Positions 1 to 8,797 are shown, counted from the first letter of the stretch. The stretch is DNA of 64,000 bases from Pseudoduganella aquatica (GCF_009857595.1 NZ_WWCU01000014.1:62001-126000), one strand, 5' to 3'. Notes: generated from the sequence alone by a model not told the origin. Made by a program: numbers and translations.

Positions 1-961
1 TGGAGCGCGAGGTGGGTGGCAGCAGGCGCGTGAGGTCGCGCGTGCGGTAGCGGATAATGGGCAGCGCTTCCTTCGACAGCGAAGTGAATACCAGTTCGCC
101 GTCCGAACCGTCGGGCAGCACTTCGCCGGTTTCGGGGTCGATGATCTCGGGGTAGAAATGGTCTTCCCAGATCACCGGGCCGTCTTTCGACTCGATGCAT
201 TCGCTGGCCACGCCCGGCCCCATCACTTCGGACAGGCCATAGATGTCCACCGCGTCGATGCCGGCGCGCGCTTCGATCTCGCCGCGCATGGCGTCCGTCC
301 ACGGCTCGGCGCCGAAGATGCCCACTTTCAGCGAAGAATCGGCAGCGTCCATGCCCTGGCGCTGGAACTCCTCGATGATGTTCAGCATGTACGACGGCGT
401 GACCATGATGATGGACGGCTTGAAGTCCTGGATCAGCTGCACCTGCTTCTCGGTCTGGCCGCCGGACATGGGGATGACGGTACAGCCCAGGCGCTCGGCG
501 CCGTAGTGCGCCCCCAGGCCGCCGGTGAACAGGCCGTAGCCGTAGGAGATGTGCACCATGTCGCCTGCACGGCCGCCCGCTGCGCGGATGGAACGCGCCA
601 CCACATTGGCCCAGGTGTCGATGTCGTTCTGCGTGTAGCCCACCACGGTGGCCTTGCCGGTGGTGCCGCTGGACGCGTGGATGCGCACCACTTTCTCGCG
701 CGGCACGGCGAACAGGCCGAAGGGATAGTTGTCGCGCAGGGTTTTCTTGTCGGTGAAGGGGAACTTGGCCAGGTCGGCCAGGGTCTTCAGGTCGTCCGGA
801 TGCACGCCTTTTTCGTCGAAAGCGGCGCGGTAGTGCGGCACGTTTTCATACGCATGCTTGAGCGTCCACTTCATGCGTTCCAGTTGCAGCGCCTGCAGCT
901 CGTCCTTGCTGGCGCGTTCGATAGGCTCCAGGTCAGCTGGGGCGGGATTGCGTTGAACCAT
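1..961 (-). CDS. paaK: Phenylacetate--CoA ligase PaaK (3' end cut by window edge)
   Basis: Activates phenylacetate with ATP and CoA to phenylacetyl-CoA, the first step of the aerobic hybrid pathway, in the cytoplasm. The minus-strand translation begins MVQRNPAPADLEPIERAS and continues with a PaaK-type N-terminus (ELQALQLERMKWTLKHAYEN). About 320 residues are present of the roughly 430 usual for the family; the C-terminus lies left of base 1. GGAGACA sits just upstream of the ATG at 961. It is the last visible gene of the paa operon, 45 bases after paaI. The identification follows from the sequence and is reinforced by the complete paa neighbourhood. Confidence 0.95.
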   Translation of the reverse strand, partial: MVQRNPAPADLEPIERASKDELQALQLERMKWTLKHAYENVPHYRAAFDEKGVHPDDLKTLADLAKFPFTDKKTLRDNYPFGLFAVPREKVVRIHASSGTTGKATVVGYTQNDIDTWANVVARSIRAAGGRAGDMVHISYGYGLFTGGLGAHYGAERLGCTVIPMSGGQTEKQVQLIQDFKPSIIMVTPSYMLNIIEEFQRQGMDAADSSLKVGIFGAEPWTDAMRGEIEARAGIDAVDIYGLSEVMGPGVASECIESKDGPVIWEDHFYPEIIDPETGEVLPDGSDGELVFTSLSKEALPIIRYRTRDLTRLLPPTSRS

Positions 962-1006
962 TGCTGTCTCCTCGTGTTCGAGTTCTGCTGATTTTTGCTT
1001 GATTAT

Positions 1007-1480
1007 CTAGCCTTGTTGCGGCGCCACTTCACCGCTGACGCGGTGCGATTTGCCACGGAACAGGGCGATGATGCGTCCGTCCTGATTGCTGACCTTGACG
1101 TCGTAAATGCCGCTCTTGCCGGCCAGCGCCTGCTCCACGGCTTCCGCCGTCAGCAGGTCGTGATGGCGGCCGGGGGCCAGGTACTCTATCGTGCAGCCGG
1201 CGCCCACCGTGTTTTGGTTGTGGCTGTTGCACGCGAACGCGAAGGCGCTGTCCGCCAACGCGAAAATAAAGCCGCCGTGGCAGGTCTGGTGCCCGTTCAG
1301 CATGTCGTCCCGCACCGGCATGGTCATGCGCGCGTAGCCGGGCCGGATCTCGGCCAGCAGCATGCCCATGGCCTGGGTGGCGCGGTCGCGCGAGTACATC
1401 GCGTCGCCGGCGGCCTGGGCCAGCGCCTGCGCTTGGGCAGGATCATGGGCAGCGGATAAAACTGGTGCGTCTTTATGCAT
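1007..1480 (-). CDS. paaI: Hydroxyphenylacetyl-CoA thioesterase PaaI
   Basis: Hot-dog-fold thioesterase of about 157 residues. In known systems PaaI hydrolyses hydroxylated phenylacetyl-CoA that would otherwise trap CoA. The hallmark segment NGHQTCHGGFIFALADSAFAFA is visible, with HGG and the acidic helix residue. The open frame extends to 1546, but the chosen ATG at 1480 (MHKDAPVLSAAHD) overlaps the 3' end of paaH by 8 bases, which fits translational coupling, and matches the family length. It lies between paaH and paaK in the operon. Confidence 0.93.
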   Translation of the reverse strand: MHKDAPVLSAAHDPAQAQALAQAAGDAMYSRDRATQAMGMLLAEIRPGYARMTMPVRDDMLNGHQTCHGGFIFALADSAFAFACNSHNQNTVGAGCTIEYLAPGRHHDLLTAEAVEQALAGKSGIYDVKVSNQDGRIIALFRGKSHRVSGEVAPQQG

Positions 1481-3044
1481 GAAATTTGGCTCCCGATGCC
1501 TGTTTGCGGCGCAGCAGCGGCGACACGCGGTAGCGGTCTTCGCCATATGCGGCTGCGAGGTTGGTCAATACGGTGGCGATGCGCTCGACGCCGACGGCGT
1601 CCGCCCATGCCAGCGGGCCGCGCGGATAGTTCACACCCTTCTGCATGGCGGTGTCCGCGCCTTGTGCGCTGCACACGCCCTGGTTGACGGCGTCCGCCGC
1701 CTCGTTGGCCAGCATGGCCACGGTACGCATCACGGCCAGGCCGGGCACGTCGTCCAGCTTCGTCACGGCAAAGCCGGCGGCCTGGAACAGGCCCACCACG
1801 GCGCTGTACGCTGCTGCGCTGCACTGGTCGGCGGCGGCGATGGCGATGCGGGTGGCTTTGCCGTAGTCCTGCGCCAGGTCGAACACCACCGTGTCCGGAT
1901 GCTTGTTGTCGGCCGCGCGCTCGGTCGCCGTGCGGCCATCGGTAAGATAGATGGCGGCGCCGTTGCAGTGGAAGGCCGGAGCATGCTCCTGGCTTTGAGC
2001 GTGTGCGTGGGCTTCGCCGCTCTTGCGCAGCGTGACGGCAACGCCGCGCTCCTGGAAGCGCGCCAGCACCGCGTCCGTCACGGCCGATGCGCCGCTGGCG
2101 CCAGGTTCCACGCTGTAGCTCACGTACTCGGGCTTCGCTTGCGCAGCCTCGCTTTGCGCGGCTGGCGCCGAGGCGCCGTCGCCGTAAGCGAAGAAACCAC
2201 GGCCCGACTTGCGGCCCAGGAAACCGGCGTTCACCAGCTCCTGCTGGATGACCGACGGCGTAAAGCGCGGATCGTTGTAGTAGGCGTTGAAGACGGACTG
2301 GGTGACGGAGTAGTTCACGTCGTGCCCTATCAGGTCCATCAGCTCGAATGGTCCCATGCGGAAGCCGCCCGCCTCGCGCATCACCGCGTCGATGGTGGCG
2401 GCGTCGGCGGCCTGCTCGTTCAGCAGGCGCAGGCCTTCGGCGTAGTAGGGGCGCGCCACGCGGTTGACGATAAAGCCAGGCGTGGACTTGGCGTGCACCG
2501 GGTTCTTGCCCCAGGCGATGGAAGTGTCGTACACCGTTTCGGCCACGGCCGCGTCGGTCGCCAGGCCGCTGATCACTTCCACCAGCGCCATCAGCGGCAC
2601 CGGGTTAAAGAAATGCATGCCCACCAGGCGCTGCGGGCGGCGCAGTTTGGCGGCGATGGCGGTGACGGAAATCGAGGAGGTGTTGGTGGCCAGGATGCAG
2701 TCGTCGCCGACGATGCCTTCCAGGTCCGCGAACAGGGAGCGCTTCACGTCCAGGTTCTCGACGATGGCTTCCACCACCAGCGCGGCCCCGGCAACGCCGG
2801 CCAGGCCGTCGGCAGCCTGCAGGCGCGCGGTGGCGGCTTGCGCGTCCGCCGCCGTCATGCGTTCTTTGTCCACCAGCTTCTGGTAGACCTTGGCGATGTC
2901 GGCGATGGCCTTCTGCACCGCCTCGGCGCGCGTGTCGTACAGCTTGACGGTGTGGCCGGCGGCGGCCGCCACCTGTGCGATGCCCGCGCCCATGGCACCG
3001 CTGCCGATCACGGCGACGATGCTGGCTTTATCCAGAGCGGCCAT
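1473..3044 (-). CDS. paaH: 3-hydroxyacyl-CoA dehydrogenase PaaH
   Basis: NAD-dependent dehydrogenase of 523 residues that oxidises the 3-hydroxyadipyl-CoA intermediate late in the phenylacetate pathway. The N-terminal Rossmann fold has IGSGAMGAGI near residues 13-22. The 3-hydroxyacyl-CoA dehydrogenase signature follows (ILATNTSSISVTAIA, then GMHFFNPVPLMALVEV), and then the C-terminal dehydrogenase domain (TPGFIVNRVARPYY), followed by a second degenerate copy, as is usual for PaaH. The ATG at 3044 lies two bases after the paaG stop, and its 3' end overlaps paaI. No paaJ thiolase or paaZ is in the window; they would have to lie left of base 1 or elsewhere. Confidence 0.95.
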   Translation of the reverse strand: MAALDKASIVAVIGSGAMGAGIAQVAAAAGHTVKLYDTRAEAVQKAIADIAKVYQKLVDKERMTAADAQAATARLQAADGLAGVAGAALVVEAIVENLDVKRSLFADLEGIVGDDCILATNTSSISVTAIAAKLRRPQRLVGMHFFNPVPLMALVEVISGLATDAAVAETVYDTSIAWGKNPVHAKSTPGFIVNRVARPYYAEGLRLLNEQAADAATIDAVMREAGGFRMGPFELMDLIGHDVNYSVTQSVFNAYYNDPRFTPSVIQQELVNAGFLGRKSGRGFFAYGDGASAPAAQSEAAQAKPEYVSYSVEPGASGASAVTDAVLARFQERGVAVTLRKSGEAHAHAQSQEHAPAFHCNGAAIYLTDGRTATERAADNKHPDTVVFDLAQDYGKATRIAIAAADQCSAAAYSAVVGLFQAAGFAVTKLDDVPGLAVMRTVAMLANEAADAVNQGVCSAQGADTAMQKGVNYPRGPLAWADAVGVERIATVLTNLAAAYGEDRYRVSPLLRRKQASGAKFHA

Positions 3045-3046
3045 GT

Positions 3047-3838
3047 TTATTCCCCCTTGAATTCAGGCGCGCGCTTGGCGATGAAAGCGGCCACGCCTTC
3101 GCGGTAGTCGTGGCTGTAGCCCAGCTCGCGCATCATTTCGCCTTCCAGCTTGAGCTGCTCGGGCAGCGAGTTGCAGTGGCTGATCTGCAGCGCCTTCTTG
3201 GTGTAGGCCAGGCCCTTGGTGGGCGCGGTGGCGAAGTGTTCGGCCATGGCGGTGGCTTCGGTCATGAGCAGTTCGTCCGGCACGGATTTCCAGATCAGGC
3301 CCCATTGCTCGGCGCGGTCTGCGGTGAGTTTTTCGCCCAGCATGGCCAGGCCGGTGGCGCGCGCCATGCCTATCAGGCGCGGCAAAATCCAGGTGCCGCC
3401 GGTGTCCGGGATCAGGCCGAGGCGGCAGAAGGCTTCCACGAAGCTGGCCGACTTGCCGGCGATGACGATGTCGCAGGCCAGCGCCAGGTTGGCGCCCGCG
3501 CCGGCCGCCACGCCGTTCACGGCGCAGATGACGGGCATGGGCAGGCTGCGCAGGGCCAGTACCAGCGGGGCGTAGAATTTCTCGACCGAGTCGCCCAGGT
3601 CCACGCCCTCGGCGCCGGGTTCCACGGCGCGGTCGCCCAGGTCCTGGCCGGCGCAGAAGCCGCGGCCGGCGCCGGTGAGCAGGAATACGCGCACCGATTT
3701 GTCGGCCTGCACCTTGGCCAGCGCATCGCGCACCTCCAGGTGCATGGCCTGGGTGAAGCTATTGAGTTTGTCCGGACGGTTCAGCGTCAGCTTGGCGATG
3801 CCGCCTTGGATTTCAAATAAAATATTCTCGTAACTCAT
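3047..3838 (-). CDS. paaG: 1,2-epoxyphenylacetyl-CoA isomerase PaaG (enoyl-CoA hydratase family)
   Basis: Crotonase-fold protein of 263 residues. In the pathway PaaG isomerises the ring epoxide to oxepin-CoA. Visible features are GRGFCAGQDL (residues 59-68), the oxyanion-hole segment AAGAGANLAL (111-120) and the catalytic-aspartate segment GLIPDTGGTW (141-150). The open frame runs upstream to 3958, into the repeat at 3864-3956; the ATG at 3838 is preferred because it has a strong GGAGGAG ribosome binding site and the normal family N-terminus MSYENILFEIQGG. Only one crotonase gene is present, so paaF may lie outside the window. Confidence 0.95.
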   Translation of the reverse strand: MSYENILFEIQGGIAKLTLNRPDKLNSFTQAMHLEVRDALAKVQADKSVRVFLLTGAGRGFCAGQDLGDRAVEPGAEGVDLGDSVEKFYAPLVLALRSLPMPVICAVNGVAAGAGANLALACDIVIAGKSASFVEAFCRLGLIPDTGGTWILPRLIGMARATGLAMLGEKLTADRAEQWGLIWKSVPDELLMTEATAMAEHFATAPTKGLAYTKKALQISHCNSLPEQLKLEGEMMRELGYSHDYREGVAAFIAKRAPEFKGE

Positions 3839-3863
3839 GGCGTCTCCTCCGTTGATTCTTGTT

Positions 3864-3956
3864 GGCGGGTTACGGCTGCGCCTAACCCGCCCTACGATAT
3901 TCCGTGTATTTCGCGTGCACGTAGGGCGGGTTAGGTGCGCAGCACCGTAACCCGCC
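3864..3956. repeat. REPIN-like paired inverted repeat, copy 1 (inside paa operon)
   Basis: Two inverted copies of a hairpin. The left copy starts GGCGGGTTACG and ends CTAACCCGCCCTACG; the right copy starts CGTAGGGCGGGTTAG and ends CGTAACCCGCC. A unique AT-richer spacer of about 23 bases separates them. The element lies between the paaE stop and the paaG ribosome binding site, splitting paaABCDE from paaGHIK. Six related copies and a degenerate one occur elsewhere in the window. Confidence 0.9.
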
Positions 3957-3961
3957 ATTGC

Positions 3962-5038
3962 TCACTCGGCCTGGTCGAAGTCGACCACCACTTTGTCCGT
4001 CACCGGGAAGCTCTGGCAGCTCAGCACGAAGCCGCGCGCGATCTCGTAGTCTTCCAGCGCGTAGTTCACGTCCATGTCCACTTTCCCGTCCAGCACCTTG
4101 CAGCGGCAGGTGGAGCACACGCCGCCCTTGCAGGAGTAGCGCATGTCGATGCCGGCGCGCAGGCCCGCGTCCAGGATGGACTCCTTGTCGCGGTCCATGG
4201 TGAACATGGTGTGGTTGCCGTCCATGACGACGGTCACTTCGGTCAGGCCCGCACCCGCGTCGGCTTGCGCGCGCGGCTTGTGCTGGTGCTTCGGTATGCT
4301 GGCCGCGAACAGCTCGATCTTGATGTTCGCCTTCGGCATGCCCGCTTCCTGCAGCGCGGCCGAGACGCCGTGCATCATGTCTTCAGGGCCGCAGATAAAG
4401 GCGTTGTCGTAGTCCTCCACGCGCACCCAGTGCTGCAGGAACTGCTGCGCCTTCTCTTTCGTGATGCGGCCGTTGAACAGCTCGATGTCCTGCTGCTCGC
4501 GGCTCATCACGTAGGCGATGTTCAGGCGGTCCGTGTAGATGTCCTTCAGGTCCGCCAGTTCGTTCTTGAAGATCACCGACGACGAGGCGCGGTTGCCGTA
4601 GAACAGGGTGAAGCGGCTGTTCGGCTCCGTCAGCAGCGTGGTCTTGATGATGGACAGGATGGGCGTGATGCCGCTGCCCGCCGCGAAGGCCATGTAGTTC
4701 TTGCGGTTGGCCGCGTCCAGCGCCACGTTGAAGTGGCCCATGGGCGGCATGACCTCGATCACGGCGCCGGCCTTCAGCGTGTCGTTGGCCCAGCTGGAGA
4801 ACATGCCGCCAGGGGTGCGCTTGATGGCCACGCGCAGCGCGCCGTCCTGCACGGCGGAGCAGATGGAGTAGGAACGGCGCACGTCCTCGGCATTGATGTG
4901 GGTGCGCAGCGTGAGGTGCTGGCCTTGCTGGTACTTGAAGCTTTCTTCCAGTTCGGGCGGCACGGCGAAGGTGACGGCGATGCAGTCGCGCGTTTCGTTG
5001 CTCACCTTGGCGACGGACAGCGGATAGAATTTGCTCAT
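3962..5038 (-). CDS. paaE: Phenylacetyl-CoA epoxidase reductase subunit PaaE
   Basis: Electron-transfer subunit (358 residues) that passes electrons from NADPH through FAD and a plant-type 2Fe-2S cluster to the PaaABC oxygenase. The FAD domain shows RRSYSIC (residues 54-60), the NAD(P) domain GSGITP (121-126) and ICGPEDM (215-221). The C-terminal ferredoxin domain has ligands Cys303, Cys308, Cys311 and Cys341 in the C-x4-C-x2-C-x29-C pattern. The frame is open to 5209, but the ATG at 5038 gives the family N-terminus MSKFYPLSVAKV. It starts 13 bases after paaD. Confidence 0.96.
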   Translation of the reverse strand: MSKFYPLSVAKVSNETRDCIAVTFAVPPELEESFKYQQGQHLTLRTHINAEDVRRSYSICSAVQDGALRVAIKRTPGGMFSSWANDTLKAGAVIEVMPPMGHFNVALDAANRKNYMAFAAGSGITPILSIIKTTLLTEPNSRFTLFYGNRASSSVIFKNELADLKDIYTDRLNIAYVMSREQQDIELFNGRITKEKAQQFLQHWVRVEDYDNAFICGPEDMMHGVSAALQEAGMPKANIKIELFAASIPKHQHKPRAQADAGAGLTEVTVVMDGNHTMFTMDRDKESILDAGLRAGIDMRYSCKGGVCSTCRCKVLDGKVDMDVNYALEDYEIARGFVLSCQSFPVTDKVVVDFDQAE

Positions 5039-5051
5039 AATGGTTATGCTC

Positions 5052-5606
5052 TCAGTGGCACTTGAAGTAGTCGAAAGGCTCGCGGCAATCGAAGCACTTG
5101 TACAGCGCCTTGCAAGGCGTGGAGCCGAACTGGCTGGTGTTTTCGGTATGGCTGGAGCCGCAATTCGGGCACACGACCGTGGGTTTGGCGACGGCGCCGC
5201 GCCGCACACCGGCTGCCAGGTCCTGCGCGCCGGACGCGCTGCGCCGCAAGCCGCTGATGTCGATCACCTGCTGCGCGGGCGGGGCGATGCCGTAGCCTTT
5301 CAGCTTGGCCTTGCCTTCCTCGCTCATCCAGTCCGTGGTCCAGGCGGGCGACAGCTGCGTGCGCAGCTCCACCTGCTCGATGCCGCGCTCGCGCAGCGCA
5401 CCGGTGACGGCGTCCGCGATCACCTGCATGGCCGGGCAGCCCGAATAAGTCGGCGTGATGGTGACAACGCAGGCGCCGTCGTCCGCCACGGCCACCTCGC
5501 GCACTATGCCGAGGTCCACCACCGAGATCACGGGGATCTCGGGGTCGGCCACCTCGGCCAGCCAGGCCCAGACTTGCTCAGTGCTGATGGCAGCGGCGGC
5601 GTTCAT
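5052..5606 (-). CDS. paaD: Phenylacetyl-CoA epoxidase subunit PaaD
   Basis: DUF59/MIP18-type protein of 184 residues thought to help iron or iron-sulfur maturation of the PaaABCE oxygenase. The N-terminal half carries the family motif DPEIPVISVVDLGIVREV and PTYSGCPAMQVI (Cys in the conserved TYSGCP). The C-terminal half is a zinc-ribbon-like segment with CPNCG, a Cys in STPCKALYKCFDC, and a final FKCH. The start codon directly abuts the paaC stop (TAAATG), so the two are probably coupled. Confidence 0.94.
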   Translation of the reverse strand: MNAAAAISTEQVWAWLAEVADPEIPVISVVDLGIVREVAVADDGACVVTITPTYSGCPAMQVIADAVTGALRERGIEQVELRTQLSPAWTTDWMSEEGKAKLKGYGIAPPAQQVIDISGLRRSASGAQDLAAGVRRGAVAKPTVVCPNCGSSHTENTSQFGSTPCKALYKCFDCREPFDYFKCH

Positions 5607-6359
5607 TTACCACTCCGAACCGGGATAGGCGCGCTGCAGGAACTGCATCTCGGCCAGCAGGTAGCCCAGGTGCTCGCTGTGCACGCCCTGCTTGCCGCCC
5701 TTCTGCATCCACGCGTCCGGCGACGGCATCGTCAAGGTGGCTTCGCCGAAGATGTCGCTCACGTGGGCCAGCCACTGCGCGCGCAGCGGCTCGGAAGCCG
5801 GGGCCACGCCTGCGGCCACCATGGCCTCGTCCACCGCGTCGTACTTGAAGAACTCGCCCGTGTACATCCACAGCTGGTCGGCCGCCGCCTGCGTCTTGGC
5901 GTGGCTCACCGGCGTGCCGTCGCCCATGCGCACGATCAGGTCGCCGCTGCGGCGCAGGTGATAGGTCACTTCCTTCAACGACTTCTCGGCGATCTCGCGG
6001 ATACGCTCGTCGCCGCACTTGGTCAGCGCGCCGATGAAGAAGTAGTGCCAGGTATCGAAGTAGAACTGGCGCATCATGGTGTCGGCGTAGTTGCCGTTCT
6101 TTTGCTCCACCAGCAGGCAGTTCTTGAAGTCGTGCGCGTCGCGGTGGTAGGCCAGCTTGTCCTCGTCGCGGCCCGCGCCTTCCAGCTCGGCGGCGTAGCT
6201 GTACCACATGCGGGTCTGGCCCAGCAGGTCCAGCGCCACATTGGTCAGCGCCATGTCCTCCTCCAGCGCCGGGCCTTTGCCGCACAGCTCGGACAGGCGC
6301 TGGCTCAGGATCAGCGCGTTGTCGCCCTGGCGCAGCAGGTATGCAATCTTGTTGTCCAT
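5607..6359 (-). CDS. paaC: Phenylacetyl-CoA epoxidase structural subunit PaaC
   Basis: Ferritin-like, non-catalytic partner of PaaA (250 residues, normal length) that forms the core heterodimer of the ring epoxidase. The N-terminus MDNKIAYLLRQGDNALILSQRL and the segment ALTNVALDLLGQTRMWY are typical. The DTWHYFFIGALTKCGD region corresponds to the helical bundle. It is flanked by paaB (13 bases upstream) and paaD (0 bases). Confidence 0.95.
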   Translation of the reverse strand: MDNKIAYLLRQGDNALILSQRLSELCGKGPALEEDMALTNVALDLLGQTRMWYSYAAELEGAGRDEDKLAYHRDAHDFKNCLLVEQKNGNYADTMMRQFYFDTWHYFFIGALTKCGDERIREIAEKSLKEVTYHLRRSGDLIVRMGDGTPVSHAKTQAAADQLWMYTGEFFKYDAVDEAMVAAGVAPASEPLRAQWLAHVSDIFGEATLTMPSPDAWMQKGGKQGVHSEHLGYLLAEMQFLQRAYPGSEW

Positions 6360-6372
6360 CGTCGCCTCGCGC

Positions 6373-6657
6373 TTACAGGTTCTTCACTTCTTCCGGCATC
6401 GGGAAGAAGGTGGGATGGCGGTAGACCTTGCTGTTGGACGGCTCGAACAGCGCGTCCTTGTCGCCAGGGCTGCTGGCCACGATGTCGGTGGCGCGCACCA
6501 CCCAGATGCTCACGCCTTCGTTGCGGCGGGTGTACACGTCGCGTGCGTTGTTGACCGCCATGCCGGCGTCGGACGCGTGCAGGCTGCCCACGTGCTTGTG
6601 CGCCAGGCCGTGCTGGCTACGGATGAAAACTTCCCACAATGGCCATTCTTTGCTCAT
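6373..6657 (-). CDS. paaB: Phenylacetyl-CoA epoxidase subunit PaaB
   Basis: Small bridging subunit (94 residues) of the PaaABCE complex. The sequence MSKEWPLWEVFIRSQHGLAH, followed by HVGSLHASDAGMAVNNARDVYTRR, is the standard PaaB signature, and it ends in MPEEVKNL. The upstream part of the open frame (to 6783) lies antisense to nothing real and is out of frame with paaA, so the ATG at 6657, 11 bases after paaA, is used. Length matches the family. Confidence 0.95.
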   Translation of the reverse strand: MSKEWPLWEVFIRSQHGLAHKHVGSLHASDAGMAVNNARDVYTRRNEGVSIWVVRATDIVASSPGDKDALFEPSNSKVYRHPTFFPMPEEVKNL

Positions 6658-6668
6658 CTTATGTCTCC

Positions 6669-7658
6669 TCAGGCCGCAGCCTTGTCCTCTTGATGTTTGT
6701 CGGCGTAGGCCACCAGCGCGTCGCGGAACCACTCGCCCTCTTCCCAGGCCTGCACGCGGGTGCGCAGGCGCTCGCGGTTGCACGGGCCGTTGCCCTTCAG
6801 GACGGCCTGGAACTCGCTCCAGTCGATTTCGCCGAATTCATAGTGGCCGGTCTCGGCGTTGAACTTCAGGTCGGGATCGGGCACGGTCAGGCCCAGGTAT
6901 TCGGCTTGCGGCACGGTCTGGTCGACCATGCGCTGGCGCAGCTCGTCGTTCGAGAACAGCTTGATGCGCCATTGCGCGGACTGCGCGCTGTTGACCGACT
7001 CGGCGTCGGACGGGCCGAACATCATCAGCGACGGCCACCACCAGCGGTTCAGCGCGTCCTGCGCCATGGCTTTCTGTTCCGGCGTGCCCTTGGCCAGCGA
7101 CATCATGATGTCGTAGCCCTGGCGCGCATGGAAGGACTCTTCCTTGCAGACGCGGATCATGGCGCGCGAATACGGGCCGTAGGAGCAGCGGCACAGCGGG
7201 ATCTGGTTGATGATGGCCGAGCCGTCCACCAGCCAGCCGATGGCGCCCATGTCGGCCCAGCTCAGCGTGGGGTAGTTGAAGATGCTGGAATACTTGGCTT
7301 TGCCGCTGTGCAGCGCGGCCAGCAGCTCGTCGCGCGACACGCCCAGGGTCTCGGCGGCGCTGTACAGGTACAGGCCGTGGCCGGCCTCGTCCTGGATCTT
7401 GGCCAGCAGGATGGACTTGCGTTTCAGCGTGGGGGCGCGGGTTACCCAGTTGCCTTCAGGCAGCTGGCCGACGATTTCGGAATGGGCGTGCTGGGAGATC
7501 TGGCGTATCAGCGTCTTGCGGTACGCGTCCGGCATCCAGTCCTTGGCTTCGATCTTCACGCCGGCGTCGATACGGGCCTGGAATTCGCGCTCGTCGGCGC
7601 TCATGTCCTCGTTCGTCTGAACTTTCTTCAGGCCGGTTTCAACCATCTGTGCGTACAT
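6669..7658 (-). CDS. paaA: Phenylacetyl-CoA epoxidase catalytic subunit PaaA
   Basis: Di-iron monooxygenase subunit (329 residues) that inserts one oxygen atom into the aromatic ring of phenylacetyl-CoA. Iron-ligand motifs of the ferritin-like bundle are visible: E-x2-H at Glu91/His94 (DEAGHG) and a second E-x2-H at Glu174/His177 (EESFHARQ), with a further Glu61 before QLPEGNW. It is the first gene of the operon. The ATG at 7658 has AAGGAGA seven to nine bases upstream. The gene is transcribed divergently from paaX. Confidence 0.97.
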   Translation of the reverse strand: MYAQMVETGLKKVQTNEDMSADEREFQARIDAGVKIEAKDWMPDAYRKTLIRQISQHAHSEIVGQLPEGNWVTRAPTLKRKSILLAKIQDEAGHGLYLYSAAETLGVSRDELLAALHSGKAKYSSIFNYPTLSWADMGAIGWLVDGSAIINQIPLCRCSYGPYSRAMIRVCKEESFHARQGYDIMMSLAKGTPEQKAMAQDALNRWWWPSLMMFGPSDAESVNSAQSAQWRIKLFSNDELRQRMVDQTVPQAEYLGLTVPDPDLKFNAETGHYEFGEIDWSEFQAVLKGNGPCNRERLRTRVQAWEEGEWFRDALVAYADKHQEDKAAA

Positions 7659-7680
7659 GTTTTGTCTCCTTGGTCAAGGG

Positions 7681-7760
7681 TGTGAAATCATCATACGATA
7701 CAATAATTCGTTTGCATACTGATTTTTTGACTCAAATCAAAAAACCGTATCCCTTTGGGG
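7681..7760. promoter_or_regulatory. AT-rich paaA/paaX divergent control region with nested palindrome
   Basis: This AT-rich island separates paaA (minus) from paaX (plus). At 7723-7744 there is a perfect inverted repeat: TTTTTTGA, a six-base centre, then TCAAAAAA. A smaller odd palindrome (TTTGA, C, TCAAA) lies inside it at 7726-7736. For paaA a possible -10 is TATGAT (minus strand, about 7692-7697), with no clean -35. The core AATTCG near 7705-7710 weakly resembles the ATTCG centre of the E. coli PaaX box. PaaX is the expected regulator; the exact operator is inferred, not proven. Confidence 0.5.
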
Positions 7761-7851
7761 CGAAACGGTGCCAAAATGCGCAGATACAAAAAAAATAATG
7801 CTGCGCCGAAGCCGCAGCAAAGTAAACTCCCGGCTTGAGAGAACATCACCC

Positions 7852-8787
7852 GTGCGCAAGATGAAGACCCTGAACAGCAACGAATGGATAGCCCACTTCC
7901 TGGCCAGCGACCCGCCGCGCTCGAAGTCGCTGGTAATGACCATCTTCGGCGACGCCATCGTGCCGCATGGCGGCACAGTTTGGCTGGGCAGCCTGATCGA
8001 GCTGCTGGCGCCCTTCGGCGTGAACGACAGGCTGCTGCGCACCGCCGTGTTCCGGCTGGCGCAGGAGGGCTGGCTGGTGTCGCAGCGCGACGGGCGGCGC
8101 TCGTCCTATTCCATCGCGCCCGAGGCGCAGGCCCGCTTTGCGCGCGCGCAGCGCCGCATCTACGCGCCGCTGCAGGTGCACTGGGACGGCGACTGGACTC
8201 TGGTCATGAGCGGCAACAGCCTGGGCGCGGCCGAGCGCACGCTGCTGCGCAAGGAGCTAGTATGGGAAGGGTACGGCCTGGTGTCGGCCGGCGTGTTCGG
8301 CCATCCGGCCGGCAATCCGGACACCTTGGACGAACTGCTGGCGCGCACCGGCATGCGCGACAAGCTGTTCATCTGCCACGCGGCGGAAATGCCGGGCGCG
8401 CGCAACGGGCGCCCGCTGCGGGAAATGATAGACGAGGGATGGGACCTGAGCGGCGTGAGCGGCGGCTACCTGCAGTTCATCGCCCAGTTCGAGCCGCTGC
8501 TGGCCCTGCTGCGCGGCGGCCACCAGCCTGAGCCGGAACAGGCCTTCGTGATCCGATCGCTGCTGATCCACGCCTGGCGCCGCGTGCAGCTGCACGATCC
8601 GCAGCTGCCGGTGGAACTGCTGCCCGAACCGTGGCCGGGCGCTTCAGCCTATGAGCTGGCGCGCGAGCTGTACCGGCTGGTGGCGGCGGCGGCCGAGCAG
8701 CACGTGCTGGCCGTGCTGCGCCGCGAGGACGACAGCGCCGCCGCAGCCGGCGGCGACTTCCGCCAGCGTTTCGGCGGACTGGATTAA
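7852..8787 (+). CDS. paaX: Phenylacetate operon repressor PaaX
   Basis: Transcriptional repressor released by phenylacetyl-CoA in characterised systems. The protein shows the PaaX N-terminal winged-helix region (PPRSKSLVMTIFGDAIVPHGGTVWLGSLIELLAPFGVNDRLLRTAVFRLAQEGWL), a middle domain, and a C-terminal PaaX_C region (LLIHAWRRVQLHDPQLPVELLPEPWPG). A GTG start at 7852 is chosen because GAGAGA lies nine bases before it; the ATG at 7861 (MKTLNSNEW) is an alternative, and the frame stays open to 7768. About 311 residues, usual for PaaX. Confidence 0.93.
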   Translation: MRKMKTLNSNEWIAHFLASDPPRSKSLVMTIFGDAIVPHGGTVWLGSLIELLAPFGVNDRLLRTAVFRLAQEGWLVSQRDGRRSSYSIAPEAQARFARAQRRIYAPLQVHWDGDWTLVMSGNSLGAAERTLLRKELVWEGYGLVSAGVFGHPAGNPDTLDELLARTGMRDKLFICHAAEMPGARNGRPLREMIDEGWDLSGVSGGYLQFIAQFEPLLALLRGGHQPEPEQAFVIRSLLIHAWRRVQLHDPQLPVELLPEPWPGASAYELARELYRLVAAAAEQHVLAVLRREDDSAAAAGGDFRQRFGGLD

Positions 8788-8797
8788 CGCCGGGCAA

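Noticed and set aside
1362..3107. Long plus-strand open frame opposite paaH and paaI
   Set aside because: Shadow of the minus-strand genes; the real proteins have full family motifs and operon spacing.
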